Notes: generated from the letters alone by a model not told the origin. A DNA stretch of 39,688 nt from Betaproteobacteria bacterium (GCA_947479645.1 CANKAJ010000033.1:1-39688), one strand, 5' to 3'; positions 23,895 to 32,632 are shown, numbered from the stretch's first letter. A program made the numbers and translations.

Positions 23895-24854
23895 ATGAAA
23901 CACCTGTGCATGTTCTTGCTGTGCCTGAGCGCTGCGCTGTGTGGCGCGGTTGTCGCGCAAACCTGGCCCGCCCGGCCGGTGCGCATCGTCATCGCCTTTG
24001 CGCCAGGCGGTCCGCTGGAAATCGTGCGGCCGGTGGCGCAGAAACTCACCGAAGCACTCGGGCAGCCCTTCGTCATTGACTACAAGCCCGGTGGCAATTC
24101 GGTCATCGGCGGCGATTTCGTGGCCAAGGCGCCGGCGGATGGCTATACCCTGCTCACCTTCACTTCCAGCCTCACCCTCAATCCCAGCACGCAGAAGGCG
24201 CTTCCCTACGACACCATCAAGGACTTCACCACCGTCAGTTTCCTCGCGCGCGGTGATATCATTCTTGTTGTAAATCCCAGTGTGCCAGTTAAGGCACTGA
24301 AAGAACTGATTACATTGGCAAAAGCCGAACCGGGCAAGTTGAACTTTGCCTCCTCCGGCACCGGCGGGTCACTGCACCTGGCGGGCGAGTGGCTGAAGAT
24401 GCTCGCCGGCATCGAGATGACCCATGTCCCGTACAAGGGGGCGGGGCCGGCTACAGCCGATGTGGTTGCCGGCAACGCCAATCTGGCCTTTCTTTCCATG
24501 CCGCCCTCGGTCCCCATGATCAAGGCCGGCAAGCTGCGCATCATCGGCGTGGCCAGCTTGAAGCGCACGACGACATTTCCGGATACGCCCACCATCGAGG
24601 AGCAGGGCCTGCCGAAGTTCGAGGTGGTTTCCTTCTATGGCATGTCCGCGCGGACAGCCGTGCCCAGGCCGGTCTTTGCAAAGCTGAACGAGTCCATGCA
24701 GAAAATCCTGGCCATGGACGACATCCGCCAGGCCTTCAATAACAGCGGTGTCGATCCCTGGTATATGCCTCAAAATGAGCAGCAGCGCTGGCTTGAGCAG
24801 GATATCGACAAATGGCAAAAAGTGACACGGGCGATCAAGTACCAGCCCGAGTGA
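23895..24854 (+). CDS. TctC/Bug-family substrate-binding protein 3
   Basis: Periplasmic receptor, 319 aa. Seen: a compact signal peptide of 22 residues ending VVA-Q, then TWPARPVRIVIAFAPGGPLE, FVIDYKPGGNSVIGGDFVAK, PADGYTLL, FASSGTGGSLH and HVPYKGAGPA. Conserved loop positions are intact, although the usual Asp after the glycine loop is Glu (PGGPLEIV), a position that normally contacts ligand carboxylate. GGAAGG lies upstream of the ATG. It sits 104 nt after the decarboxylase-like gene and 76 nt before the monooxygenase, in the repeated enzyme-receptor pattern of this block. Confidence 0.92.
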   Translation: MKHLCMFLLCLSAALCGAVVAQTWPARPVRIVIAFAPGGPLEIVRPVAQKLTEALGQPFVIDYKPGGNSVIGGDFVAKAPADGYTLLTFTSSLTLNPSTQKALPYDTIKDFTTVSFLARGDIILVVNPSVPVKALKELITLAKAEPGKLNFASSGTGGSLHLAGEWLKMLAGIEMTHVPYKGAGPATADVVAGNANLAFLSMPPSVPMIKAGKLRIIGVASLKRTTTFPDTPTIEEQGLPKFEVVSFYGMSARTAVPRPVFAKLNESMQKILAMDDIRQAFNNSGVDPWYMPQNEQQRWLEQDIDKWQKVTRAIKYQPE

Positions 24855-24930
24855 GGCTGGCATGCCGCGCTAGCGCAGAATCATCAGAGCAACAGATCCA
24901 TCAGAACAATTGACCAAGGAGGAGCAACCC

Positions 24931-26742
24931 ATGAATCAACCCCAACCGGCAGCGCTCGATAAGAGCGCTGCACTGTCCGAAACGCAAGTGGTCGGGCAGT
25001 GGCTCGCCTCGTTTGAAGCCGCGCTGCAAGCGGGCGACGCCAAGGCGCTCGCTGCGCACTTTGCCGATGACGGCCACTGGCGCGACCTGCTGGCGTTTAC
25101 CTGGTCGATCACACCGCGCCAGGGCGCGCAGGCCATCGCCGCCCTGATGCTGGAAAAGCAGGGCAAGGCCAAGGTGAGTGGCTTTGCCATCGCCGAGGGG
25201 CGCACCGCGCCGCGGCGCGTGCAGCGCGCGGGCGTGGATGTCATCGAGGGCCTATTCCGCTTCGAATCCGCAGTGGGTCGCGGCTTCGGCGTGGTGCGAC
25301 TGCTGGCCGCCGAGCCGGCCAAGGCCTATCAGTTCATGACCAACCTGCAGGAGTTGAAAGGCTTCGAAGAAAAGGTCGGCAAGCACCGGCCCACCGGCGA
25401 GGCCTACTCGCGCAACTTCGGCGGAACCAACTGGAAGGACCAGCGCATCGCGGCCCAGGCCTATGCCGATCACGAGCCCACCGTGCTGGTGGCCGGTGGC
25501 GGGCAGGGCGGCTTGACCATCGCGGCGCGCCTCGGGCTGCTCGGTATCGATACGCTGGTCGTGGACAAGCACGAGCGCATCGGCGACAACTGGAGAAAGC
25601 GCTACCACTCGCTGGCGCTGCACAACCACACCGACGTGAATCATCTGCCCTACATCCCGTTTCCGCCCAACTGGCCTTCGTATCTGCCCAAGGACATGCT
25701 GGCCGACTGGTTCGAGTCGTATGCCTGGGCCATGGAAATCAACTTCTGGACCGGCACGGAGCTGGTGCGCGGCAGCTATGACGAGAAGAAAGGCGTGTGG
25801 GATGCCGTGGTGCGCCGGGCCGATGGCAGCGAGCGCACGCTGCATCCGAAGCACCTGATCTTCGCCAACGGACTGGTGGGCTTTCCGCGCCGGCCGGACC
25901 TGCCTGGCCTCAAGGACTTCAAGGGCGATGTGCTGCACACTGCCGAATTCAGCAATGGCGCCAACTGGCGCGGCAAGAAGGCGCTGGTGCTGGGCACCGG
26001 AACCAGTGCCCACGACGTCGCCCAGGACCTGCACAGCAACGGCGCGGACACCACCATCATCCAGCGCGGCTCCACTACCGTGGTGAGTATCAACCCCAGC
26101 GCCAAGCTCGTCTACGGTACCTACGAAGGCGTGCCGATCGATGATGCCGATCTGCTGGTGACCACCAACACGCTGCCGGTCACGCGGCAGAACCTGCAGC
26201 GCATCACCGCGCGCATGGTGGAGCTGGACAAGAAGATGATCGAAGGCCTGATCGCGCGCGGCTTCAAGTGGGACATCGGCGATGACAAGGCCGGTCACCA
26301 GATGAAGATCCGCCGGCGCTATGGCGGCTATTACCTCGATGCCGGCTGCGCCCAGCTCATCATCGACGGCGCCGTGGGCCTGTTGCAGTTCGACCAGATC
26401 GAGCGTTTCGTCGAGGGCGGCGCGCTCTTGAAGGACGGCACAGTGACGCCCGCCGACCTGATCGTGCTCGCCACCGGCTTTGTCACGCAGGAAGTGCTGG
26501 TGGGCAAACTGCTTGGCGAGGACGTGGCGAAGAAAGTGGGTCCGGTGTGGGGCCTCGCCCCCGATGGCGAGATGAACAACATGTGGAAGCGCACCGCCCA
26601 GGAAGGCCTGTGGTTCGTCGGCGGCGGCTTTGCCAACTGCCGCGTCAACTCGCGCCACGTGGCGCTGCAGATCAAGGCCATCGAGGAAGGCCTGATCACC
26701 AAGCAATGGGAAGGCCCGCCGGCGGATCTGGGCATCCGCTAA
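24931..26742 (+). CDS. NTF2-like domain fused to flavin-containing monooxygenase
   Basis: Two-domain oxygenase, 603 aa. Seen: N-terminal SnoaL/NTF2-like domain (about 18-140: FEAALQAGDAKALAAHFADD), then an FMO-type domain with FAD motif LVAGGGQGGLTIAAR (186-200), the FMO fingerprint FKGDVLHTAEF (330-340, form FxGxxxHxxx[FY]) and NADPH motif LGTGTSAHD (354-362). It should use NADPH and O2 to insert oxygen into a soft nucleophile or ketone; substrate unknown. ATG 24931 is chosen for AAGGAGG seven nt upstream. This architecture occurs in other proteobacteria. Flanked by TctC genes on both sides. Confidence 0.9.
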   Translation: MNQPQPAALDKSAALSETQVVGQWLASFEAALQAGDAKALAAHFADDGHWRDLLAFTWSITPRQGAQAIAALMLEKQGKAKVSGFAIAEGRTAPRRVQRAGVDVIEGLFRFESAVGRGFGVVRLLAAEPAKAYQFMTNLQELKGFEEKVGKHRPTGEAYSRNFGGTNWKDQRIAAQAYADHEPTVLVAGGGQGGLTIAARLGLLGIDTLVVDKHERIGDNWRKRYHSLALHNHTDVNHLPYIPFPPNWPSYLPKDMLADWFESYAWAMEINFWTGTELVRGSYDEKKGVWDAVVRRADGSERTLHPKHLIFANGLVGFPRRPDLPGLKDFKGDVLHTAEFSNGANWRGKKALVLGTGTSAHDVAQDLHSNGADTTIIQRGSTTVVSINPSAKLVYGTYEGVPIDDADLLVTTNTLPVTRQNLQRITARMVELDKKMIEGLIARGFKWDIGDDKAGHQMKIRRRYGGYYLDAGCAQLIIDGAVGLLQFDQIERFVEGGALLKDGTVTPADLIVLATGFVTQEVLVGKLLGEDVAKKVGPVWGLAPDGEMNNMWKRTAQEGLWFVGGGFANCRVNSRHVALQIKAIEEGLITKQWEGPPADLGIR

Positions 26743-26792
26743 CAGCAGTGATCCGGAGCGGCAGCGTCCACTGCCAACATCAGGGAGGAGTC

Positions 26793-27776
26793 ATGCATCT
26801 CGTAGCCTGCGTATCGCTCGCAGTCGGTTTGGTTCATGCGTTGGCAATGGGTCCGGCTTATGCGCAGGCCCAGGCCGATCGCTATCCTGCCAAGCCGATC
26901 CGTTTCGTGCTGCCGTTTGGCGCGCCCGGTGGCGCGCCCGACGCCATGGCGCGGCTGATGGGCCCGAAGATCACCGATGCGCTGGGGCAACCCGTTATCA
27001 TTGATACGCGCTCCGGTGGCGGCGGTGTTGTGGCCACCGAGCATGTCGCCCGATCCGCGCCGGATGGCTACACCTTCCTGCTGACCAGTTCGTCGCATGT
27101 CATCAATCCGGCCATGAACCCCAGGCTGGGCTACGACCCCATCAAGGACTTCACGCCGGTGTCGCTGCTGGCCGAAGTGCCCAACATCCTGTTCATCCAT
27201 CCGTCGGTTCCGGCGCGCACGGTCAAGGAGTTCATTGCCTATGCCAGGGCCAATCCCGAGAAGCTGAACTACGGCTCCTCCGGAACCGGGTCGGGGACGC
27301 ACATGTTCGGTGAGCTGTTCGCGAAGATGGCCGGCGTGAAAATGGTCCACGTCCCGTACAAGACCAGCGGCTCGCTGGCGACCGATCTTGCCGCCGGCCA
27401 GGTACAGCTGTCGTTCGGGTCGGCCACCGTGCTGTCGGCGGTGCGGGCGGGCAAAGTCATCGCACTGGCGGTCACCAGTTCGCGTCGGGTGGCGATCCTG
27501 CCCGATACCCCCACGATCGCTGAAGCGGGGCTGCCCGGTTATGCCGCCTCCAACTGGTATGCGCTGTTCGGTCCTGCGGGCACCTCCCGCGCGGTGGTGG
27601 ACCGGTTGTATCCGCATATTCAGCGCATTTTCAAACTCGAAGAACTGCGTGAAAAATTTGCCGCCCCGATGATCGAGCCCATCGCTTCCACGCCCCAGGA
27701 GCTGGCGGCCTACCTGCCCACGGAAATGGAAAAGTGGGGCGCGATCGTGCGGGAGACCGGCATCAAGGCGGAGTGA
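26793..27776 (+). CDS. TctC/Bug-family substrate-binding protein 4
   Basis: Periplasmic receptor, 327 aa. Seen: signal peptide of about 24 residues ending AYA-Q, then YPAKPIRFVLPFGAPGGAPD, VIIDTRSGGGGVVATEHVA, PDGYTFLL, NYGSSGTGSGTHMFGEL and HVPYKTSGS. The Asp in GGAPD is kept, and the second loop has a Gly-rich SGGGG instead of PGA. GGGAGGAG lies directly before the ATG. It follows the monooxygenase by 50 nt, so co-transcription is likely. Confidence 0.92.
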   Translation: MHLVACVSLAVGLVHALAMGPAYAQAQADRYPAKPIRFVLPFGAPGGAPDAMARLMGPKITDALGQPVIIDTRSGGGGVVATEHVARSAPDGYTFLLTSSSHVINPAMNPRLGYDPIKDFTPVSLLAEVPNILFIHPSVPARTVKEFIAYARANPEKLNYGSSGTGSGTHMFGELFAKMAGVKMVHVPYKTSGSLATDLAAGQVQLSFGSATVLSAVRAGKVIALAVTSSRRVAILPDTPTIAEAGLPGYAASNWYALFGPAGTSRAVVDRLYPHIQRIFKLEELREKFAAPMIEPIASTPQELAAYLPTEMEKWGAIVRETGIKAE

Positions 27777-27862
27777 AGGTTGGCAGAGGTTGATCATTCC
27801 GGGCGCGATCTGGTTGCCAGCGTGTGCGTGAACAACATGAACTTCAATACTTAGGAAACTCC

Positions 27863-28708
27863 ATGTCCAAGCAATTCATCCAGGTCGGCGATTTGAACAT
27901 GCACTACGAGCTTGCCGACTACACCGAGCCGTGGCGCAGCGAAGAGCCCGAAACATTTTTGCTGCACTCGGGCTACTGCCGCAACATGGAATTCTGGAGG
28001 GCCTGGGTGCCCTTGCTCGGGTTGAATTACCGCGTGCTCCGACTGGATCCGCGTGGCTGGGGGGAAACCTCAAAACCGCCAAGGGGGCAGAAGGTCACCG
28101 CCGAAATGATGGCGGCGGATGCCATCGGCTTGATGGATGCCCTCAACATCAAAAAGGTGCATTGGGTTGGTGATTCGACCGGAGGCGTTCTCGGACTGAA
28201 GGCGGCGCATGACTATCCCGATCGACTCGCGTCGCTGACGGTGTTCAACAGCATCGCCAAGATGGGGACTGAAACAACCACGGTGTATGCGCTGGATCAG
28301 GCAGACCAGGGAGCGGCCATCGAGAAATACGGGGTCGAGGAGTGGTGTCTGCGGACCATTCGGTGGCGCGTCGATCAGGATCATGCACCCGCCGGCATCG
28401 GCAACTGGATTGCCAAAGAGATGGCCAAGACGCCGGCATACGTGGCCGCCGCCGGGTACCGGGATTTTTCCAGCGTCGATCTGACGCCGTTGATACCGCA
28501 TATCCAGACGCCGACATTGCTGATCCTCGGCAGCAAATGCACGCCGCGTCGCCACCAGCTCACGGCCGAATTGCACGCCACTTTGCCGCATTCAAAACTG
28601 GTCGAGGTCGATGGCTGGGAGCAGGGCCTGCACTTCCTGGAGCCGGCGGCGATGGTTCAGGAAGTCCGGAAGTTTCTGCACGAAATGGTCGACCCGCGCG
28701 TTCGCTAG
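27863..28708 (+). CDS. alpha/beta hydrolase
   Basis: Serine hydrolase of the alpha/beta fold, 281 aa, no signal peptide. Seen: oxyanion region LLHSGYCRN, DPRGWGETS, the nucleophile elbow VGDSTGG (Ser105) and the C-terminal QGLHFLE (His257), whose GLHF form recalls haloalkane dehalogenases, although the nucleophile here is Ser, not Asp. The usual Asp after strand 6 is missing (ILGSKCTPRR), so the acid must come from another strand or catalysis is altered. ATG 27863 with AGGA six nt upstream is preferred over 27824. Probably hydrolyses an ester, lactone or C-C bond product of the neighbouring oxygenases (inference). Confidence 0.87.
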   Translation: MSKQFIQVGDLNMHYELADYTEPWRSEEPETFLLHSGYCRNMEFWRAWVPLLGLNYRVLRLDPRGWGETSKPPRGQKVTAEMMAADAIGLMDALNIKKVHWVGDSTGGVLGLKAAHDYPDRLASLTVFNSIAKMGTETTTVYALDQADQGAAIEKYGVEEWCLRTIRWRVDQDHAPAGIGNWIAKEMAKTPAYVAAAGYRDFSSVDLTPLIPHIQTPTLLILGSKCTPRRHQLTAELHATLPHSKLVEVDGWEQGLHFLEPAAMVQEVRKFLHEMVDPRVR

Positions 28709-28968
28709 ACCATCGGAACAGCAAGCCCGCGAAGGCCTGAGCTTGCGTTTCGGTCACCGGGATCCCGCGGCGGCTTCACAGCGGCTCGATGACTTCGAGT
28801 GCGGCGAGGGCGTGCTGAGCAGTATTTCACGGAAGATCTTAGAATGCGGCGCTGGCATTACCGCAAGCGTCCCTGCAGGCAGGGGCGCGATTTGCAGAAA
28901 AAGAAAATACATCATCGGGTGAGCGCGCTGCAGGCAGGCGCCCCCCGCCACGCCAAGGGAGGTTGGAA

Positions 28969-29814
28969 ATGTCCGTTGAGCTGAAGCGCTCGGGTGCTCC
29001 GCTGGGTCACGAGATCCGCGGTGTCGATATCGCCACTGGAGTGAGCGATGCCGATTTTGCGCAGATCGAAAATGCCCTCAATGAGTATGGCGTGGTCTTC
29101 ATCCGCGACCAGCACCTCAGTCCGGAACAGCACATCGCCTTCAGCCGTCGCTTTGGCGAGCTCGAAAGCTATCCGGTGGGCAAGTTCATCCTGCCCGGCC
29201 ACAACGAAATTCTGGTGGTCTCCAACATCATGGAAGACGGCAAGCCCATCGGCCTGGTCGATGCCGGACGCAACTGGCACAGCGACATGACTTTCGTGGA
29301 GAAGCCCCCGCGCTGCTCGCTGCTGTACAGCCTGGAGGTCCCGCATCAGGGCGGCAGGGCCATCGGTGACACCCAGTTTGTCAGCACCTCCGCCGCCTGG
29401 GATGGGCTGCCCGATGATATGAAGCAGCGCCTGGCGCAGTTGAAGGCCCTCAACAGTTTCAGGACGTACTCCGGCAAGAAAAGCGACGGGCGCGAGGACG
29501 ACGGCAAGGCCATGCCCGATGTTGTGCATCCCCTGGTGCGCACGCATCCGTTCAGCGGTAGAAAGTGTCTGTACCTGAGCGAGTCGGTCACGGTGAAGAT
29601 CGGCGACCTGGACGAGTCGGGCACCGCCAGCCTGATCGCGCAACTCATCGGACACATCACCCGGCCCGAGTATTCCTATCGCCACAACTGGCGTGTGGGC
29701 GATCTGGTCATCTGGGACAATTGCTCGAGCATGCACAAGGCGGTATTCGACTATGCGCTGCCGCTGCGGCGGCGCATGCATCGCACCACGGTGTCGGGGA
29801 CGCGCCCGTATTGA
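28969..29814 (+). CDS. TauD/TfdA-family Fe(II)/2-oxoglutarate dioxygenase
   Basis: Non-haem iron dioxygenase, 281 aa. Seen: iron ligands NWHSD (His104, Asp106) and distal His256 in SSMHKAV, with 2-oxoglutarate-binding arginines in RRRMHRTT (about 267-272) and the RNWHSDMTF context typical of TauD/TfdA. Expected to hydroxylate a carboxylate- or sulfonate-bearing substrate, often releasing the side group. ATG 28969 follows GGGAGG; an in-frame TTG two codons earlier is unlikely. The 260-bp gap before it (28709-28968) holds no gene; only a CCCTGC-AG-GCAGGG stem at 28871-28884 was seen. TctC 5 follows after 29 nt. Confidence 0.9.
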   Translation: MSVELKRSGAPLGHEIRGVDIATGVSDADFAQIENALNEYGVVFIRDQHLSPEQHIAFSRRFGELESYPVGKFILPGHNEILVVSNIMEDGKPIGLVDAGRNWHSDMTFVEKPPRCSLLYSLEVPHQGGRAIGDTQFVSTSAAWDGLPDDMKQRLAQLKALNSFRTYSGKKSDGREDDGKAMPDVVHPLVRTHPFSGRKCLYLSESVTVKIGDLDESGTASLIAQLIGHITRPEYSYRHNWRVGDLVIWDNCSSMHKAVFDYALPLRRRMHRTTVSGTRPY

Positions 29815-29843
29815 GCGTCGTGCCAAAAAAGGAGGCGTATCGG

Positions 29844-30821
29844 ATGAAGCATCTCGCATGTTTGAAGCATGTGCTGCCGGCCGTGTTTGCGCTGGCTTGC
29901 AGCGTTCCGGCTGCCGCGCAGAATTTTCCGGCCAAGCCGTTGCGCCTGGTCATTCCCTATCCCACCGGCACCACGACCGACCTGCTCGGGCGGTTGATCG
30001 TGCCGAAAATGTCGGCGACACTGGCCAAACCCATCGTGGTGGAGAACAAGGGTGGTGCAAGCGGCACCGTGGGGGCGCAACAGGTGGCCGCCGCCACACC
30101 TGACGGCTACACCCTCATGCTGGGCACGGGCGCCATCATCGCGGCCAATGAAGCGCTGATTGCCCACCTTGGCTACAACCCGGCACGCGATTTCGCCGCC
30201 GTGGGTGGCATTGCACAGAATCCGCAAATCCTGACGGTGGGCGGCGCCACGGGCATTCGGAACATGCCGGAACTGGCTGATTTCCTGAAGAAGAATTCCG
30301 GAAAGTCCGCCTTCGGGTCCACCGGCATCGGCGGCACGCCGGCGCTGGCCGGGGCGGCTCTGGCCCACGCCCTGGGTGTCAAGGTCAGTCATGTGCCCTA
30401 CGGCAGCCCTGCGCAGGCGCTGTCGTCGCTCCTGAGCGGTGATATCACCTTCATGTTCTATGGCAGCCTTGGCATTCTGCCCATGGTCAAGGCTGGGCAA
30501 TTGCGTCCGATCGCCACCGGCGGCACCGGCAAGAGCGGGCTCTTTCCCGAACTGAAGACCATGATGGAACTGGGCTACGATGATTTTTCCGCCACCTCCT
30601 GGTTTGCGCTTTATGTGCCGGGACAGGTTCCCCGGCCGGTCATCGATGTGCTGGCGTCGGCATTGAATGCTGCGCTGACCGACCCCGCGACTTCGGGAAA
30701 GCTGGTGCAGGGTGGCCTTGATCCCATGATCAGCACACCCGAAGCGCTGACCGCTTTCGGTGCAAAGGAACGGATACGATTCAAGGAACTGGTGACCAAA
30801 TTCGGCGGCATCGAGAACTGA
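29844..30821 (+). CDS. TctC/Bug-family substrate-binding protein 5
   Basis: Periplasmic receptor, 325 aa. Seen: signal peptide ending AAA-Q at residue 25, then FPAKPLRLVIPYPTGTTTD, IVVENKGGASGTVGAQQVA, PDGYTLML, FGSTGIGGTPALA and HVPYGSPAQ. The first loop is PTGTTTD rather than PPGGxxD, giving a ligand pocket rich in threonines. A very strong AAAAAAGGAGG lies before the ATG. It is the last gene of the plus-strand run, 29 nt after the TauD-type dioxygenase; the second TA island begins right after it. Confidence 0.92.
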   Translation: MKHLACLKHVLPAVFALACSVPAAAQNFPAKPLRLVIPYPTGTTTDLLGRLIVPKMSATLAKPIVVENKGGASGTVGAQQVAAATPDGYTLMLGTGAIIAANEALIAHLGYNPARDFAAVGGIAQNPQILTVGGATGIRNMPELADFLKKNSGKSAFGSTGIGGTPALAGAALAHALGVKVSHVPYGSPAQALSSLLSGDITFMFYGSLGILPMVKAGQLRPIATGGTGKSGLFPELKTMMELGYDDFSATSWFALYVPGQVPRPVIDVLASALNAALTDPATSGKLVQGGLDPMISTPEALTAFGAKERIRFKELVTKFGGIEN

Positions 30822-30932
30822 CAGAACTGATCTTTCCGGTTCGCCAGCCGCCCATGCATCGGGCAGGGGATGGAAGAAGGCCTCATCGCTGATGCACTTA
30901 ACGCGTTCGCACTGGCGCTCGAAGCATCAAAG

Positions 30933-30969
30933 TTGACCCACTCGTAACATGCGCATAAGCTATGCGCAT
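30933..30969 (+). promoter_or_regulatory. ccdAB promoter and operator
   Basis: TTGACC (30933-30938), 17 bp, TAAGCT (30956-30961). A perfect inverted repeat ATGCGCATA-AGC-TATGCGCAT (30949-30969) covers the -10 box and likely start site, as expected for autorepression by the CcdA/CcdB complex. Confidence 0.7.
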
Positions 30970-30994
30970 CACCTATGCCTGCTTGAGTATTTCG

Positions 30995-31240
30995 ATGAAT
31001 GCCCGACAACCTGCTGCCGCGCTGAAGCGCGCGACCAACGTCAGTATCAACGTCGACCTGCTCGATAAGGCCAGAAAGCTTGGCGTCAATCTGTCGCAAA
31101 CGCTGGAAGATCGCCTGGCCGAGTTGGTTCGCGAGGCGGAAGGGCGGGACTGGTTGAAGAAAAACCAGCGCGCCATCGAGGCCTATAACGAAAGAGTGGC
31201 CCGGGAAGGCGTCTGGAGCGACGGTATCCGGGGATTCTGA
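30995..31240 (+). CDS. ccdA: CcdA-type antitoxin
   Basis: Ribbon-helix-helix antitoxin, 81 aa. Seen: the DNA-binding strand and helices RATNVSINVDLLDKARKLGV then NLSQTLEDRLAELVREAEG, and the toxin-binding C-terminal arm WLKKNQRAIEAYNERVAREG ending WSDGIRGF, which matches F-plasmid CcdA's WxxxNxxxIxxxNxxxxxxG-x-WSD pattern. The start at 30995 is favoured because the upstream in-frame ATG 30962 lies inside the operator. The stop overlaps the ccdB start by one base (TGATG). Confidence 0.92.
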   Translation: MNARQPAAALKRATNVSINVDLLDKARKLGVNLSQTLEDRLAELVREAEGRDWLKKNQRAIEAYNERVAREGVWSDGIRGF

Positions 31241-31554
31241 TGGCCCGCTTCGATGTCCGCCCGAATCTTCACAAGGGCTCGCGAGAGCGGGTGCCTTTTT
31301 TGCTGGAGATTCAATCCGATTTATTGTCCGGACTCGCAACCCGGCTGGTCGCCCCTCTGGTGCCCGCGGCGCAATTCGGTCCTCCCGCCGAACGCCTCAA
31401 TCCATTGTTTCGCATCAAAGGGAAAAATCACATCATGGATACGGCCCTGATCGCGGGTGTCAGCGACAAGCTGCTGGGCGAGGCCGTCGCGAATCTCTCC
31501 GGTAATTCGACGGACATACTCTCCGCCATCGATTTTCTGATTTCCGGCATTTGA
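31240..31554 (+). CDS. ccdB: CcdB-type gyrase-targeting toxin
   Basis: CcdB-fold toxin, 104 aa; studied members poison DNA gyrase. Seen: an N-terminal FDVRPN strand, VPFLLEIQSDLL matching the RLFVDVQSDII block of F-plasmid CcdB, LATRLVAPLVP, and the C-terminal ILSAIDFLISGI, equivalent to the gyrase-contact tail. The Trp99 of F-plasmid CcdB is Ser here; other chromosomal CcdB proteins also lack it and end FLITGI-like. Translation is coupled to ccdA through the TGATG overlap. It looks intact. Confidence 0.92.
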   Translation: MARFDVRPNLHKGSRERVPFLLEIQSDLLSGLATRLVAPLVPAAQFGPPAERLNPLFRIKGKNHIMDTALIAGVSDKLLGEAVANLSGNSTDILSAIDFLISGI

Positions 31555-31609
31555 CCGGATACGGTCATTCGCACTGGCCTCCTGACACGCACCACGCCCG
31601 AATGAGCGA

Positions 31610-32098
31610 TTACTCTGCCACGCGTCGCAATACCGCTTCGATCACTTGCGCCGAAATTCGGAAATCCGACGCATGCAGTCGCGTGAACACCGCGCGCGCC
31701 GAAGGGATCAGGTTTCTCGATCTGGCCATGCCGATGACGGCGGCGGTACCGGCGATCTTCAAGCCGTGCTCCATCGCGATGGCCCGCCCGGCGCGTTCAT
31801 CCATCAAGATCAGGCTCGCGCCACGGTTCTGAAGCGCAATGCGAATGCACGCCGATTCGCCTTCATCGAGTTCGGGCAATTCGGGCTGGGTTGGCGTTGT
31901 CTCGCAGACACTGAGCCAGCCGGCGCGCTCGGCCACGACGATCGATTCGCGATCCTGCGATGTCTCGCCCGCCAACACCTCCTGGCGGACTTCTTCGGGC
32001 ATCCAGACTTGCCCGAACAAATCCCGCAACCACGCGAGCCCATCCACCCGTGCCAGCCCAATCAGCGGGCTCGCGTCCGTCAGGACGAGGCGAGCCAT
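31610..32098 (-). CDS. DUF3368 PIN-like toxin
   Basis: PIN-related protein of the DUF3368 family, 162 aa. Seen: LVLTDASPLIGLARVDGL (first acidic position Asp8), EVRQEVLAGE, LDEGESACIRIALQ (Asp/Glu pair) and LILMDERAGRAIAMEHGLKI near residue 97, followed by the GTAAVIGMA block. This order is characteristic of the family, usually paired with UPF0175 antitoxins, as here. The start overlaps the antitoxin end by 19 nt. Toxic activity is expected from family, not demonstrated. Confidence 0.87.
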   Translation of the reverse strand: MARLVLTDASPLIGLARVDGLAWLRDLFGQVWMPEEVRQEVLAGETSQDRESIVVAERAGWLSVCETTPTQPELPELDEGESACIRIALQNRGASLILMDERAGRAIAMEHGLKIAGTAAVIGMARSRNLIPSARAVFTRLHASDFRISAQVIEAVLRRVAE

Positions 32099-32424
32099 TC
32101 GTCCAGGGTATCCATATCGTGTTCAGCCTCGGCGGTGTTCAGGTTGACCACCGGTATGCCCAGCCGGGAAACGTGTTTCACAAACGCCGACAACGACATT
32201 TGCGCAAGCGTCGCGGCGCGTGCCAGCGACAGGTTGCCATCGCGGAACAAAGCGGTTGCCAAGGCTGGCTTCACCCCCTTGATGTCGAGGGCACCGGTGC
32301 GCTCGATTCCCACCATCAGCGCATCGGGTTTGTCCCGGTTCATCACCACGACGACGTCCTTGCGCGCCAGACGCAATGCCTCGCTGGGGTTGTTTTTGAG
32401 CCCGCTGACGTTCACGGATTCCAT
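32080..32424 (-). CDS. UPF0175-type antitoxin with Phd-like N-terminus
   Basis: Antitoxin, 114 aa, in two parts. Seen: residues 1-40 resemble the Phd DNA-binding start (VNVSGLKNNPSEALRLARKD, then VVVVMNRDKPDALMVG); residues 55-95 match UPF0175: LFRDGNLSLARAATLAQMSL followed by SAFVKHVSRLGIPVV. The C-terminal acidic tail should bind the DUF3368 toxin. AGGAATAGGA lies immediately before the ATG and is also part of the operator repeat, so repressor binding could affect both transcription and ribosome access. Confidence 0.85.
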   Translation of the reverse strand: MESVNVSGLKNNPSEALRLARKDVVVVMNRDKPDALMVGIERTGALDIKGVKPALATALFRDGNLSLARAATLAQMSLSAFVKHVSRLGIPVVNLNTAEAEHDMDTLDEWLASS

Positions 32425-32486
32425 TCCTATTCCTTATGGGAAGATGATATAGGAATAAGTCTAGCACGCCCGCAATCCTATACCAA
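32423..32486 (-). promoter_or_regulatory. promoter and inverted repeat of the UPF0175/DUF3368 module
   Basis: On the minus strand TTGGTA (32481-32486), 17 bp, TAGACT (32458-32463). Just downstream, inverted copies of ATTCCTAT (32423-32430 and 32449-32456, plus-strand numbering) flank an 18-bp centre and reach into the start codon. The rest of the gap up to 32632 holds no gene; it contains one palindrome, CGGTCTGCAGACCG (32516-32529). Confidence 0.6.
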
Positions 32487-32632
32487 CAAGCTGTGGTTTA
32501 TCAGCCCCTTACCAGCGGTCTGCAGACCGGCCTGCTGCCCCCACTCACTTGGCGAGGTCGGCGTCGCTGCACGAGCAAGCCGAACAGCCCGCCTGATCCC
32601 GGATGCCCTATTCCCGGGAGGCAAGCGCCACG

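Noticed and set aside
31543-31554. CcdB inactive because the Trp of the Trp-Gly-Ile tail is Ser
   Set aside because: Chromosomal CcdB relatives, as I recall the Vibrio fischeri one, also end in FLITGI-like tails without Trp, so this alone does not show loss of function.
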